Shown here in pieces: positions 50,101 through 58,775 of a DNA stretch of 64,000 nucleotides; position 1 is the stretch's first letter, and each line of letters starts with the position of its first letter. This DNA is from Micromonospora cabrerizensis (GTDB taxonomy: Bacteria; Actinomycetota; Actinomycetes; Mycobacteriales; Micromonosporaceae). The stretch spans positions 38,520 to 102,519 of the forward strand of contig NZ_JAKKFI010000063.1 of the NCBI RefSeq assembly GCF_022230955.1, in the 5' to 3' direction. The notes under the pieces are model-generated. The model had not been told where the DNA came from, searched no databases, and was given only the letters and a program-made list of their open reading frames with translations. The translations under genes were made by a program, and so were the position numbers.

Positions 50101-51690
50101 GTGTGCGGCATCGCGTTGAGCATCGGCCCCGAGGCCGACCCGGCGACGTTCCGGCGGATGCTCGCCGCCCTGACCCCACGCGGTGAGGTCACCGAGACGC
50201 GGTCCGAGAACGGCCTGCTCGCCGGCACCCGCCGGCTCCGGGTCGTCGACCGGGACCGGGCGGTGCAGCCGTGGACCTCGACCGACGAGCGCTGGCTGCT
50301 CTGCTTCAACGGCGAGATCTTCAACTACCGGGAGCTGCGGGCCCAACTGACCCGCCTCGGGCAGGCCTTCCGCACCGAGAGCGACACCGAGGTGCTGCTC
50401 GCCGCGTTCCAGCAGTGGGGCGAGGCGGCGGTGACCCGGCTGCGCGGTGAGTACGCCTTCGCGGTCGTCGAACGGGCCACCGGCCGGGCGTATGTGGCCC
50501 GCGACCCGATCGGCGTCAAGCCGCTGTACTGGTCCCGCCGGCCTGGCTGCCTGCATCTCGCCTCCGAGGTCAAGGCACTCGTCGGGCACGGCGCCCCGAT
50601 CGCCGAGGTGCCGCCCGGGCACCACGGCTGGGCCGATGCGGACGGGCACGTGCGGCTGAGCCCGTACGTCGACCTGCTCACCATCGGTGACGGCCTGCCG
50701 ATCATCGACGACCCGGACGAGGCCGCCCTTCTCGTCCGTGCCGCGTTGAGCGACTCGATTCGGATGCGGGTGGAAACCGACCTGACCGTCGGGGTGGTGC
50801 TCTCCGGTGGGCTGGACAGCTCGCTGACCCTGCGGCAGGTGCGCGACATCCACCCGGACTGCGTGGCGGTCACCGTCGGCGCGGCGGACAGCCCGGACGT
50901 GGCGTACGCCCGGCGGCTCGCCGCCGACCTCGACGTGCCGCACGTGGTGGTCGAGCTGCGTCCGCGCGACATCCGGCTCGCCGACGTCCGCGAGGCGATC
51001 CGGATCTGCGAGCTGACCGAGTACGGCGACATCATCAACGCGGTCGTCTCGGTGCCGATCTTCCGACGGCTCCGTGACCTGGGCATCAAGGTGGTGCTCA
51101 CCGGCGACGGCTCCGACGAGCTGTTCGGCGGCTACCCGATGTACCGGCAGGTCGGCCCGGCCGCGGCGCGCCGACTGTTCCTGCACCGGATCCGCAACCT
51201 GTGCCGTACGGAGTTGCAGCGCGTGGACCGGGCCGCCATGGGGCACGGGGTGGAGGCGCGGTTGCCGTTCCTCGACCTCAGCGTAGTGGAGCTGGCGATG
51301 CGGTTGCCGCTGGATCTGAAGCTGCGCCACGGCCAGGAGAAGTGGATCGTCCGACGGGCGTTCGCCGACGTGCTGCCCGACTACATCCTGCGCCGCCCGA
51401 AGAACCCGATGTCGTACTCGTCGGGCCTGCACGAGCGGGTCCGGCTGTACAAGCCGCTCTTCGCCCGGCTGCACCGCTCGTTCGGCTACGACCTGCAGGA
51501 GCCGGTCCGCCGGGACTTCGACAGTGTGCTGAGCCGCTGCGGCAACGACCTGGACCGGGCCATCGCCGACGGGCTGACCCGACCCGACTACACGGTCCTG
51601 GAGCACGCCCGCGACCTGGTCGGCGCGGCCAAGTGGAACGCGGCGCCGATGGTCCGCCGGCTGGTCGGGCCGCGCCCGGCCCGGCGCTGA
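50101..51690 (+). CDS. asnB: Glutamine-hydrolysing asparagine synthetase-like amidotransferase
   Basis: 529 aa. N-terminal Ntn glutaminase with nucleophile C2 directly after the GTG start (MCGIALSIG), FNGEIFNYRELR about 69-80 and ESDTEVLL. The synthetase domain has the PP-loop SGGLDSS (235-241), TGDGSDELFGGYP, and ARLPFLDL near 386. Both active sites look intact. It makes asparagine or amidates another carboxylate (LtsA-like diaminopimelate amidation is an option). The pairing with an M15-like protein favours a peptide or peptidoglycan substrate, which is inference. Confidence 0.9.
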   Translation: MCGIALSIGPEADPATFRRMLAALTPRGEVTETRSENGLLAGTRRLRVVDRDRAVQPWTSTDERWLLCFNGEIFNYRELRAQLTRLGQAFRTESDTEVLLAAFQQWGEAAVTRLRGEYAFAVVERATGRAYVARDPIGVKPLYWSRRPGCLHLASEVKALVGHGAPIAEVPPGHHGWADADGHVRLSPYVDLLTIGDGLPIIDDPDEAALLVRAALSDSIRMRVETDLTVGVVLSGGLDSSLTLRQVRDIHPDCVAVTVGAADSPDVAYARRLAADLDVPHVVVELRPRDIRLADVREAIRICELTEYGDIINAVVSVPIFRRLRDLGIKVVLTGDGSDELFGGYPMYRQVGPAAARRLFLHRIRNLCRTELQRVDRAAMGHGVEARLPFLDLSVVELAMRLPLDLKLRHGQEKWIVRRAFADVLPDYILRRPKNPMSYSSGLHERVRLYKPLFARLHRSFGYDLQEPVRRDFDSVLSRCGNDLDRAIADGLTRPDYTVLEHARDLVGAAKWNAAPMVRRLVGPRPARR

Positions 51691-51709
51691 GTCGCCCCGC
51701 GGGCCGCGC

Positions 51710-51730
51710 TTGACTCTGACACGGTGTCAG
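51710..51730 (+). promoter_or_regulatory. MerR-type operator in its own promoter
   Basis: TTGACT (51710-51715) is followed directly by CTGACACGGTGTCAG, a CTGACA/TGTCAG dyad. MerR regulators bind such dyads in long promoter spacers, 20 bp ahead of the MerR start. Confidence 0.65.
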
Positions 51731-51749
51731 GGACGAGCGTGGAGGGACC

Positions 51750-52580
51750 ATGTTCACCATCGGAGACTTCGCCAGACTCGGCCGGGTGTCGGTGCGGATG
51801 CTGCGCCACTACGACAGCATCGGCCTGCTGCGCCCCGCCAGCGTCGACCCGCACACCGGTTACCGCTCCTACCGGGCCGACCAGCTGCGCCGGCTCAACC
51901 GGGTGATCGCCCTCAAGGAGCTGGGCCTCACCCTCGAACAGGTGCGGGCGATCGTCGACGACGCCGTCGACGTGGCCGAGCTGCGCGGCATGCTGCGGCT
52001 GCGCCGGAGCCAACTGGCAGAACAGTTGGCCGCCGACACCGCACGGTTGACGGCCGTCGAGGCGAGGCTCCGAATGATCGAGTCGGAGGGTCGGATGGCC
52101 ACCCAGGAGGTCGTACTCAAGGAGATCGTGTCGGTCCGCGTCGCGGAGCTGACCGCGGTCGCGCCCAGTTACCAGGGCGAGGACATCGGCCCGGTGATCC
52201 AACCGCTCTACCCGGAGCTGTTCCGTCGGCTCGGCGACGCCGGGATCACGCCGGCGGGGCCGAGCATCGCCTGGTACGAGCCGGCCCCCGGCGACGACGG
52301 CGACGCGGTCGTGGTGCATGCCGGCGTGACCGTCGGGGTCGGGGCGGAGGCCGCCTCCGACGTCGCGGTGGTGGACCTGCCCGCGGTACGCACCGCCGCG
52401 ACGATCATCCACCACGGCGCGATGGACGACGTCGAGCCGAGTATGCAGGCGCTCGCCCGGTGGATCGAGGACAACGGCTACCGCACCGACGGGTTCGCCC
52501 GGGAGGTGTACCTCGACTACTGTCCGGACGCCCCGGAGAAGGGCGTCACCGAACTCCAGCTCGCCGTGTACCGGGACTAG
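51750..52580 (+). CDS. MerR family regulator with GyrI-like ligand domain
   Basis: 276 aa. N-terminal MerR HTH (MFTIGDFARLGRVSVRMLRHYDSIGLLRP), coiled-coil helix about 75-118, then a GyrI-like (SOUL/BmrR-type) effector domain from about 120 (KEIVSVRVAELTAV, HHGAMDDVEPSMQALARWI, YLDYCP). Such BmrR/TipA-like proteins sense hydrophobic drugs. Likely autoregulated through the dyad at 51716-51730. Its target beyond itself is not clear. Confidence 0.92.
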   Translation: MFTIGDFARLGRVSVRMLRHYDSIGLLRPASVDPHTGYRSYRADQLRRLNRVIALKELGLTLEQVRAIVDDAVDVAELRGMLRLRRSQLAEQLAADTARLTAVEARLRMIESEGRMATQEVVLKEIVSVRVAELTAVAPSYQGEDIGPVIQPLYPELFRRLGDAGITPAGPSIAWYEPAPGDDGDAVVVHAGVTVGVGAEAASDVAVVDLPAVRTAATIIHHGAMDDVEPSMQALARWIEDNGYRTDGFAREVYLDYCPDAPEKGVTELQLAVYRD

Positions 52581-52881
52581 GTGACGTCTCCGTCGATCCG
52601 ATCGCCCCTGCCGGAACTTTGCGCCCCAGCCTCATCTGAGGCTGGGGCTCCTTTGTGTCCAGCCAACCTTTGAGAGGTTTCCCGGCTGCCGGCTTCCGCC
52701 CGGTGGCAGTTGGTCTCGGTGGTGGCTGAGGTATGTACTCGACGTGCTCTGGCATAAGGAAGAGTGACCGTCGTGCAAGAGCCTCACCGTTCCTGCCGAG
52801 CTGGTAGCAGTCGATCCAGCACCAGCCGTCGTAGGTGATCCAGTCGAGCTTTCTGATTACCCGCGCAGTGATCGGACGCAT
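52546..52881 (-). CDS. Small hypothetical protein, possibly a remnant
   Basis: About 111 aa from the ATG at 52881. RPITARVIRKLDWITYDGWCWIDCYQLGRNGEALARRSLF reads as a compact beta domain and resembles small conserved Micromonosporaceae hypotheticals. After MPEHVEYIPQPPPRP the sequence turns low-complexity, runs through the merR terminator and overlaps the merR 3' end by 35 bp, so the true stop may have been lost. GC content is lower than around. No ribosome site is evident. Confidence 0.45.
   Translation of the reverse strand: MRPITARVIRKLDWITYDGWCWIDCYQLGRNGEALARRSLFLMPEHVEYIPQPPPRPTATGRKPAAGKPLKGWLDTKEPQPQMRLGRKVPAGAIGSTETSPSPGTRRAGVR
52623..52648 (+). terminator. Rho-independent terminator of the merR gene
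   Basis: GCCCCAGCCTC and GAGGCTGGGGC, 4-nt loop, followed by TCCTTT. A perfect 11-bp stem 42 bp after the MerR stop. Confidence 0.9.
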
Positions 52882-52884
52882 GAA

Positions 52885-53109
52885 TTGAACGCTGCAAGCC
52901 CGATCCAGCCGGAGGACGATATCCGGCCGGACCGTGTCGTCTTCGATATTTGTGTCCCGCACGACGAGGCGCCACGGCGGATCGACGCCGCGCTGGCGGC
53001 CGGTGGTCGACTGCTATCCGCGTCGCGTGCTCCCGCCTTCTGGGTTCTCGCCGATATCGAGGGCAACGAGGCCTGTGTGACGACCTGGCAGGGCCGAGAC
53101 GACTCGTAG
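52885..53109 (+). pseudogene. C-terminal fragment of a VOC/glyoxalase-like protein
   Basis: About 70 codons: RVVFDICVPHDEAPRRIDAALAAGG then LASRAP-like text and FWVLADIEGNEACVTTWQGRD. The EGNEACV motif is the usual end of VOC-fold proteins, where the Glu is a metal ligand. The N-terminal two thirds are missing and replaced by unrelated sequence overlapping the minus-strand hypothetical gene, so this is a decayed gene. Confidence 0.6.
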
Positions 53110-53238
53110 ACCGGGCTGACCGGCCAATCAAAGGCGGGACCTCAAAAGGATCGTGAAACACGCCCCTGGCGATCGGTCGACGACCGTCAGGTCCGATCGC
53201 CGCCAGCCCTTCCGTCGTCGCCGCGCCAGGCTGGACCG

Positions 53239-53709
53239 ATGACGAACAGCACCACGTTCCGCGTCCACGCCCTGCCGGCCGAGGCGCTCGACGCCGTCCG
53301 CCGCACCGGCCGGGACGCTGCCGACCGGCCCGTCGAGGCGCTCCGAGCCGGTGGCGGCGAGTCCCTGCGCTGCTGTCTGCGCGATGCCGACGAGGGCGAG
53401 GAGCTGCTGCTCTTCGGGTACGCGCCGCCGGGCGCCGCCGGCCCGTACCGGGAGATCGGTCCGGTCTTCGCGCACGCTGCCGCCTGCGCCGGCCCGGACC
53501 AGGCGGGCGGACACCCACCGGCCTGGCGGGGGCGACCCCAGGTCCTGCGGGCGTACGACCGGCAGGGCCGGATCTGCGGTGGGCAGCTGCACGACGGCAC
53601 GGACCCGGAGGGGGTGATCGCCGAGCTGTTCGGCGACCCGGCGGCGCGCGAGCTGCACAGCCGCAACGTGGTGTACGGCTGCCTCATGTTCGTCGTGCGG
53701 CGGGCCTGA
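53239..53709 (+). CDS. DUF1203 family protein
   Basis: 156 aa, soluble. FRVHALPAEALDAVR at the start, then CCLRDADEGEELLLFGYAPPG, PYREIGPVFAHAAAC, and LRAYDRQGRICGGQLHDG with RNVVYGCLMFVVRRA at the end are the DUF1203 signature blocks. Function unknown in the family. A CAGGCT box 6 nt before the ATG is a weaker leaderless-type promoter. Confidence 0.88.
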   Translation: MTNSTTFRVHALPAEALDAVRRTGRDAADRPVEALRAGGGESLRCCLRDADEGEELLLFGYAPPGAAGPYREIGPVFAHAAACAGPDQAGGHPPAWRGRPQVLRAYDRQGRICGGQLHDGTDPEGVIAELFGDPAARELHSRNVVYGCLMFVVRRA

Positions 53710-53740
53710 CGCTGCTGCTGCCGCGCCCGGTCGTGGGCGC

Positions 53741-54991
53741 TCAGCTCACCAGCAGCAGCGTGCCGACGGCGGCGAGGGTGCCGGTGACCGCGAGCACCGT
53801 GCTGGTCAGCACGAATCGGGTCACCGGCACGCTCACCCCGGCCGCCCGGCACCGCTCGAACCACAGCAGGGTGGCCAGTGACGCCCAGGGGGCGGCCAGC
53901 GGGCCGACGTTGGTGCCGATCAGCAGGGCCAGCAGGCGGGTGTGGTCGCCGGGCGGCAGCACCGACTCGCCGGCCAGGTAGGCGGGGAGGTTGTTCACCG
54001 CGTTGGACAGCAGCGCGCCGGTGCCACCCGCGCGCAGCGCGCCCAGCGCCCCGCCGTCGGCGCCGAGCAGGCCGCCCACCAGGTCGTCCAGCCCGTGCCG
54101 GCCGAGGGTCTGCACGACCAGGAAGAGGCCGGTGACGAAGAGCAGCAGCCGTACGGGCACCAGCCCGGGGCGCAGCGTGGCGGGGGACCGGACCACGAAG
54201 CCGAGCAGCACCAACGCGAGCGCGACGGTGGAGGCGAGCCCGATCTCCACCCCGGCGAGGATGCCGGCGACGAAGAGCAGGCAGCCGGCCACCGCGGTGC
54301 GGTGCAGGACCGGATCGGCCGGGACGTGCCGGGCTGGCGGGACGAACCGTCCACCGGCCGGCCGCTCGCGCCGCCACCAGGCGTACCAGAGCAGCGCCAT
54401 GGTGACCGCCACCGCGGCGAGCTGCGGCAGCGCCATTCGCTCGGCGTACGCCAGCGGTGTCAGCCCGACCCGGTCGGCGGCCAGCAGGTTGGTCAGGTTC
54501 GACACCGGCAGCAGCAGACTGGCGGTGTTCGCCAGCCAGACGGTGGTGACCGCGAGCGGGGCGGCGGGAACGCGCAGGTTGCGGGCCAGCGCGAGCAGCA
54601 CCGGGGTGAGCAGCACGGCGGTGGTGTCGAGGTTGAGCACGAGGGTGGTCACCGTGGCCAGGCCGCCGCAGAGCAGGAAAAGGGCCGCCCAACGGCCGCG
54701 GGCGGCGATGGCCAGCCGGCTGGCCAGCACGTCGAAGACGCCGGCGACGGCGGTCAGCTCGGCGAGCACGATCACGGTGCCGAGGAAGAGCAGCAGCGGC
54801 AGGATCCGGTGCAGGGTGGCGGTGGTCTCCGCGCGGGGCAGCAGCCCGCTCAGGGCGCAGGCCGCGCCGACCACGGCGAGGACGACCGCGACCAGGTCCA
54901 GCGGGTGGGGTCGCCAGCGTCCGGTCGGCTCGGGCGGAGCGGGCGGCGCATCGGCGACGGCGGCAAGCTTCACGTCTGACCACGTTCGCAT
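53741..54991 (-). CDS. SLC13/ArsB-like anion transporter
   Basis: 416 aa, ten or more helices. VVTTLVLNLDTTAVLLTPV-like text (TLVLNLDTTAVLLTPVLL) and NTASLLLPVSNLTNLLA in the first half, and LLSNAVNNLPAYLAGESV with LIGTNVGPLAAPWASLATLLW in the second half, are the paired signature loops of the ArsB/NhaD/SLC13 ion-transporter superfamily. Substrate could be arsenite, a dicarboxylate or sulfate. No arsR or arsC lies next to it. ATG at 54991. Confidence 0.87.
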   Translation of the reverse strand: MRTWSDVKLAAVADAPPAPPEPTGRWRPHPLDLVAVVLAVVGAACALSGLLPRAETTATLHRILPLLLFLGTVIVLAELTAVAGVFDVLASRLAIAARGRWAALFLLCGGLATVTTLVLNLDTTAVLLTPVLLALARNLRVPAAPLAVTTVWLANTASLLLPVSNLTNLLAADRVGLTPLAYAERMALPQLAAVAVTMALLWYAWWRRERPAGGRFVPPARHVPADPVLHRTAVAGCLLFVAGILAGVEIGLASTVALALVLLGFVVRSPATLRPGLVPVRLLLFVTGLFLVVQTLGRHGLDDLVGGLLGADGGALGALRAGGTGALLSNAVNNLPAYLAGESVLPPGDHTRLLALLIGTNVGPLAAPWASLATLLWFERCRAAGVSVPVTRFVLTSTVLAVTGTLAAVGTLLLVS

Positions 54992-55184
54992 GACGACCCG
55001 CCTGTTGCCCGCGCTGGCACCGTCGTGGTGACCAGCCCCACCATCGCGGGGCCGATCACCGGGGGAGCGCGGCTGGCAGCCGACGTGGCCCGGCGCGGGA
55101 AACCCGACAGGCCGCACCGTTGCGGAAGAGAACCTGCGATAGGCCCCACGGCGTCCGCTGACGGGCGGACCTGCCCGAACACGG

Positions 55185-55220
55185 CCGGGCCCGGCCCCCG
55201 AGGATGGGGGCCGGGCCCGG
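55185..55220. terminator. Terminator 3' of the LVIVD-like gene
   Basis: CCGGGCCCGGCCCCC and its exact complement form a 15-bp stem with a 6-nt loop, 16 bp past the LVIVD-like stop on the minus strand. TTT follows it on the plus strand. Confidence 0.88.
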
Positions 55221-55236
55221 TTTGCGTGCGCGGTGC

Positions 55237-56682
55237 CTACCAGCCCAGGTAGCTGGGCTGGGTCTGCACGTTGAGCTCCTTGTAGCGGGTCAGGTTGGCC
55301 GTCCAGGTGCGCCAGTCGTTCAGCTCCAGGACGTCCAGGCCCTTCACCATGTCGTTGGAGTAGATGTGGCCGTTGTAGTAGTACGCGGACCAGGTGCCGC
55401 CGCCGACCAGCGAGTCGGCCGAGAGCGGACCGCGCTCCCAGAAGGCGATCTCCTTCGGCTTCGACGAGTCGGTGAAGTCCCAGACCGAGATGCCACCCTG
55501 GTACCACGCCTGGACCATGATGTCCCGACCGAGCACCGGGACCAGCGAGCCGTTGTGGGCCACGCAGTTCTCGGTGTCGGCGTTGTTGCGAGGGATCTTG
55601 TAGTAGCTGCGGAAGTTCATCTTCCGAGCGTCACCGCGGCCGGTGATGTCGTAGATGGCGTCCGCGCCCCGGTTCGGTCCGATGGCCTCGTTGCAGGTCG
55701 CGGCCCCACCACCACCCAGCTCGTCGGTGAAGATCACCTTGGTGCCGGAGTTGTTGAAGGTGGCCGAGTGCCAGAACGCGAAGTTGACCGTGTCGCGGAC
55801 CCGGTTGATGACCCGAGGCGCCTCGCGGTCCTTGATGTCGAGCAGGATGCCGTCACCCATGCACGCGCCGGCGGCCAGGTCCTTGGCCGGGTAGACGGTG
55901 ATGTCGTGGCAGCCGGCGGTCGCCGATCCGGTCTCACTGCCCGGGAAACCGCCGTCCGGGAAGAGGTTCGGAGCTGCGATCACCGCGGCGTCGGTCGGCT
56001 TCTTCAGCGGCACCTTGATGATGGAGATCGAGTCGTGCGGCGGCTGGCAGTCCGGGAACTCGGCCCGCGGGCTGTACGACGAGACGTACAGGTAGACCGT
56101 CTTGCCGCTCTTGCCCGGCACCAGGGTGTGGGTGTGTGAGCCGCAGGCCGTCTCCACGGACTTGATGTACCGCGGGTTCGCCTTGTCCTTGATGTCGAAG
56201 ACCTTGATGCCCTCCCAGGACTCCTTCACGCTCGCCGCCTGCGCGGTGCTGTTGCAGGAGTCGTCGCTGCGGGACGAGTCGGTGGAGAGGAAGAGCAGGT
56301 CACCATGGACGGAGATGTCGTTCTGCGACCCCGGGCAGAGCACCCGGGACACGACCTTCGGCGCGCTCGGTCGTGCGATGTCGTAGATGACGAAGCCGTT
56401 GTAGTTGCCGGCGAAGGCGTACTTGCCCTGGAAGGCGATGTCGCTGTTGGTCGCGTCCAGTGGGGCGACCTTCGGCACGTTCGCGATCTGGCGCAGGTTG
56501 GGGCTGCTCACGATCTCGTCGACGCCGGGGATCGTGTTGGTGGGGGCGGCAGCCTGCGCCGCCTGGGGCACCACCTGGGCGTTGCTCGCCGGGGCGACGA
56601 GGACGCCGGCGACGAGGAAACCGGTCGAGGCGAGCGCCACGATGCGGAGTTGTCGTAACCGTGGCTTGTGGAGTCTGATCAT
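55237..56682 (-). CDS. Secreted LVIVD-repeat-like beta-propeller
   Basis: 481 aa. Signal peptide (RLRQLRIVALASTGFLVAGVL, AQ cleavage near 40). Propeller repeats include NSDIAFQGKYAFAGNYNGFVIYDIARPSAP, NDISVHGDLLFLSTDSSR, IKVFDIKDKANPRYIKSVETACGSHTHT and GGISVWDFTDSSKPKEIAFWE. SHTHT, CHDI and AHNGS are possible metal-binding histidines. Six to seven cysteines may form disulfides. The ATG at 56682 has AAGGG upstream. Divergent from the DUF305 gene across 138 bp, a pairing that suggests joint function outside the cell. Confidence 0.85.
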   Translation of the reverse strand: MIRLHKPRLRQLRIVALASTGFLVAGVLVAPASNAQVVPQAAQAAAPTNTIPGVDEIVSSPNLRQIANVPKVAPLDATNSDIAFQGKYAFAGNYNGFVIYDIARPSAPKVVSRVLCPGSQNDISVHGDLLFLSTDSSRSDDSCNSTAQAASVKESWEGIKVFDIKDKANPRYIKSVETACGSHTHTLVPGKSGKTVYLYVSSYSPRAEFPDCQPPHDSISIIKVPLKKPTDAAVIAAPNLFPDGGFPGSETGSATAGCHDITVYPAKDLAAGACMGDGILLDIKDREAPRVINRVRDTVNFAFWHSATFNNSGTKVIFTDELGGGGAATCNEAIGPNRGADAIYDITGRGDARKMNFRSYYKIPRNNADTENCVAHNGSLVPVLGRDIMVQAWYQGGISVWDFTDSSKPKEIAFWERGPLSADSLVGGGTWSAYYYNGHIYSNDMVKGLDVLELNDWRTWTANLTRYKELNVQTQPSYLGW

Positions 56683-56820
56683 CGGCGAGGCCCTTCGCAA
56701 GGGGAAGACGATGGTCGACACCTTACCGCCCGGAGAAGAACGTCGATGTGAGCTGGGTCACATGAAAGTGTCTTCTTCAATGGATAGCATCGCGGTGACC
56801 TCGACCCCCGGGAGTTGCCC

Positions 56821-57534
56821 ATGACCAGCCGGCGTGCACGGACCCTGGCGATTGTCACACTGGCGCTTGTCCTGCCGCTGGTGGCCTTCATCGTGAGCCG
56901 CTCCGGGGACGACACCGCGACGAGCGCCGCCCGGCCGGCCTCCGCGCCCGCCACCTCCGCGCCCCCCGTGTCGCCCTCGGCCAGCCCCGTGCCCACCGAC
57001 CTCACCGTCATCGCGCCCGGTCGCCCTGGTGAGTCGGCTGCCACCCGCCCGGCCCACGAGGTCCGCGACGCCGGCCCGGCGCCGCACAACTCGTTGGACG
57101 TCTGGTTCGTGCGGATGATGATCCCGCACCACGCGCAGGCCCTGGCGATGGCGGAACTCGCCCCCGACCGGGCCGCCGACCCCGACATCCGCGCGCTCGC
57201 CGACCGCATCCGAGCCAGCCAGGGGCCGGAGATGGGCATGATGCGGGGCTGGCTCCAGACCCGCGGGCTCCCGGCGGAGGTCCAGGGGCACGACCACGGC
57301 ACCATGCGCGGCATGCAGACGCCCGAGGCGATGCGGCAGCTCGCCGCAACCCGCGGCGCGGACTTCGACCGACTCTTCGTGCGGATGATGACCGCGCATC
57401 ACGAGGGCGCCATCGAGATGGCCACCAACCTGCTCAAGGTCGGTTCCGACCTGACGCTCAACGAGTTCGCCAACGCGGTCGCCACCGAGCAGACCGTGGA
57501 GATCGACCGAATGCGTGAGCTCCTCGCCGGCTGA
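56821..57534 (+). CDS. DUF305 family exported protein
   Basis: 237 aa. N-terminal hydrophobic helix (LAIVTLALVLPLVAFIV, about 9-25), a Pro/Ala/Ser-rich spacer, then a ferritin-like four-helix DUF305 domain with MMIPHHAQALAMAELA and MMTAHHEGAIEMATNLL. A GHDHGTMRGM loop between them is His/Met-rich, as in copper-binding proteins. It is probably a metal-handling extracellular protein. The ATG at 56821 is chosen; a TTG at 56815 is in frame. A TAGCAT box lies at 56785-56790. Confidence 0.9.
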   Translation: MTSRRARTLAIVTLALVLPLVAFIVSRSGDDTATSAARPASAPATSAPPVSPSASPVPTDLTVIAPGRPGESAATRPAHEVRDAGPAPHNSLDVWFVRMMIPHHAQALAMAELAPDRAADPDIRALADRIRASQGPEMGMMRGWLQTRGLPAEVQGHDHGTMRGMQTPEAMRQLAATRGADFDRLFVRMMTAHHEGAIEMATNLLKVGSDLTLNEFANAVATEQTVEIDRMRELLAG

Positions 57535-57566
57535 GCCCGGCCTCCCGGCACGTACGCTGGGTGACC

Positions 57567-58775
57567 GTGAGACGCACGATGTTCGGTCGGCCGTTGCGCG
57601 GCGTCGCCTTCGACGTGGCCGTGTCCGTCCTGGTGGCGCTGGTCAGCCTGACCGCGGCGGTGAGCCAGCCCGGCGGCTGGGCGGCCACCCTGGTCGGTGT
57701 GGCCATGGCGGCGGCGCTGCTGTTCCGCCGCACCCACCCGAGCGCGGTGACGGTGGTGGTCGCGGCCCTCGCCCTGGTCCAGGTGATCGCCGAGTGGGGC
57801 CCGCTCGTCTACGACGTCGCCGTCCTGATCGCGCTCTACAGCGTCGTCAAGTACGGCGAACGCCTCCGCGACGGTGTGCTGGCCGGCGCGGTCGCCGCCG
57901 TCGGTGTGCTGCTCGCCGCCGCGCAGACCCCCCACGTGATCCAGTGGTGGGTCACCGCGCTGTGGTACGCGCTGGTCACCGGCGCGGTGTGGTTGGTGGC
58001 GCTGAACGTGCGGACCCGCCGGCTCTACGTGCTGAGCCTGGAGGAACGGGCCACGACCCTGGAACGTGAACGGGAGGCCGAGTCCCGGGCGGCGGTCGCC
58101 GAGGAGCGCACCCGGATCGCCCGTGAGCTGCACGACGTGGTCGCCCACAGCATGGCGGTGATGATCGTCCAGGCGGACGGCGCCCGGTTCATGTTCGACC
58201 GTGACCCGGCCCAGGCGCGCACCGCCGTGAAGGTGGTCGCGGACACCGGCCGGCAGGCACTGGAGGAGATGCGCCGGCTGGTCGGCGTCCTGCGTGACGC
58301 CGGCCCGGGCGGCGGCGCCGACGGGCTCGTGGTGGCCGCCGACCCGGAGCACCGGCGCCTGGCCCTGACCGAGTTGCCCGACCTGCTGACCCGGTTCGGC
58401 GACGCCGGGCTGCGCATCCACAGCACCGTCACCGGTGCGCCGCAGGCCCTGCCCCCGGGCCTGGAGCTGACCGTCTACCGGGTGGTGCAGGAGGCACTGA
58501 CCAACGCGCTCAAGCACGCCGGCGTCGATGCCGGCGTCGAGGTCTGCCTGGGCTACACCGCCGAGGCCGTCGTCGTCCAGGTGGTCGACAACGGCCTGGG
58601 CCGCCCGCTGGTCAGCCCGACGCCGTCGGGCGGTCACGGTCTGCTCGGCATGCGCGAGCGGGTCACGGTGTACGACGGCACCCTCACCGCCGGCCCCCGA
58701 CCGGTCGGGGGCTGGCAGGTCGACGTGCGCCTACCGCTACCGTCGGAGCCGGCAACGGAGGTGATCGCGGCATGA
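57567..58775 (+). CDS. NarL-group sensor histidine kinase
   Basis: About 402 aa. Four to five membrane helices up to residue 146, a coiled-coil linker, HisKA_3 with RIARELHDVVAHSMAV (H189), and HATPase_c with VVQEALTNALKHAG and GHGLLGMRERVTVYDG. The GTG at 57567 lies 8 nt after TACGCT, so leaderless. A GTG two codons earlier is closer to the box. The 3' end overlaps the regulator by 4 bp (ATGA). Confidence 0.9.
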   Translation: MRRTMFGRPLRGVAFDVAVSVLVALVSLTAAVSQPGGWAATLVGVAMAAALLFRRTHPSAVTVVVAALALVQVIAEWGPLVYDVAVLIALYSVVKYGERLRDGVLAGAVAAVGVLLAAAQTPHVIQWWVTALWYALVTGAVWLVALNVRTRRLYVLSLEERATTLEREREAESRAAVAEERTRIARELHDVVAHSMAVMIVQADGARFMFDRDPAQARTAVKVVADTGRQALEEMRRLVGVLRDAGPGGGADGLVVAADPEHRRLALTELPDLLTRFGDAGLRIHSTVTGAPQALPPGLELTVYRVVQEALTNALKHAGVDAGVEVCLGYTAEAVVVQVVDNGLGRPLVSPTPSGGHGLLGMRERVTVYDGTLTAGPRPVGGWQVDVRLPLPSEPATEVIAA

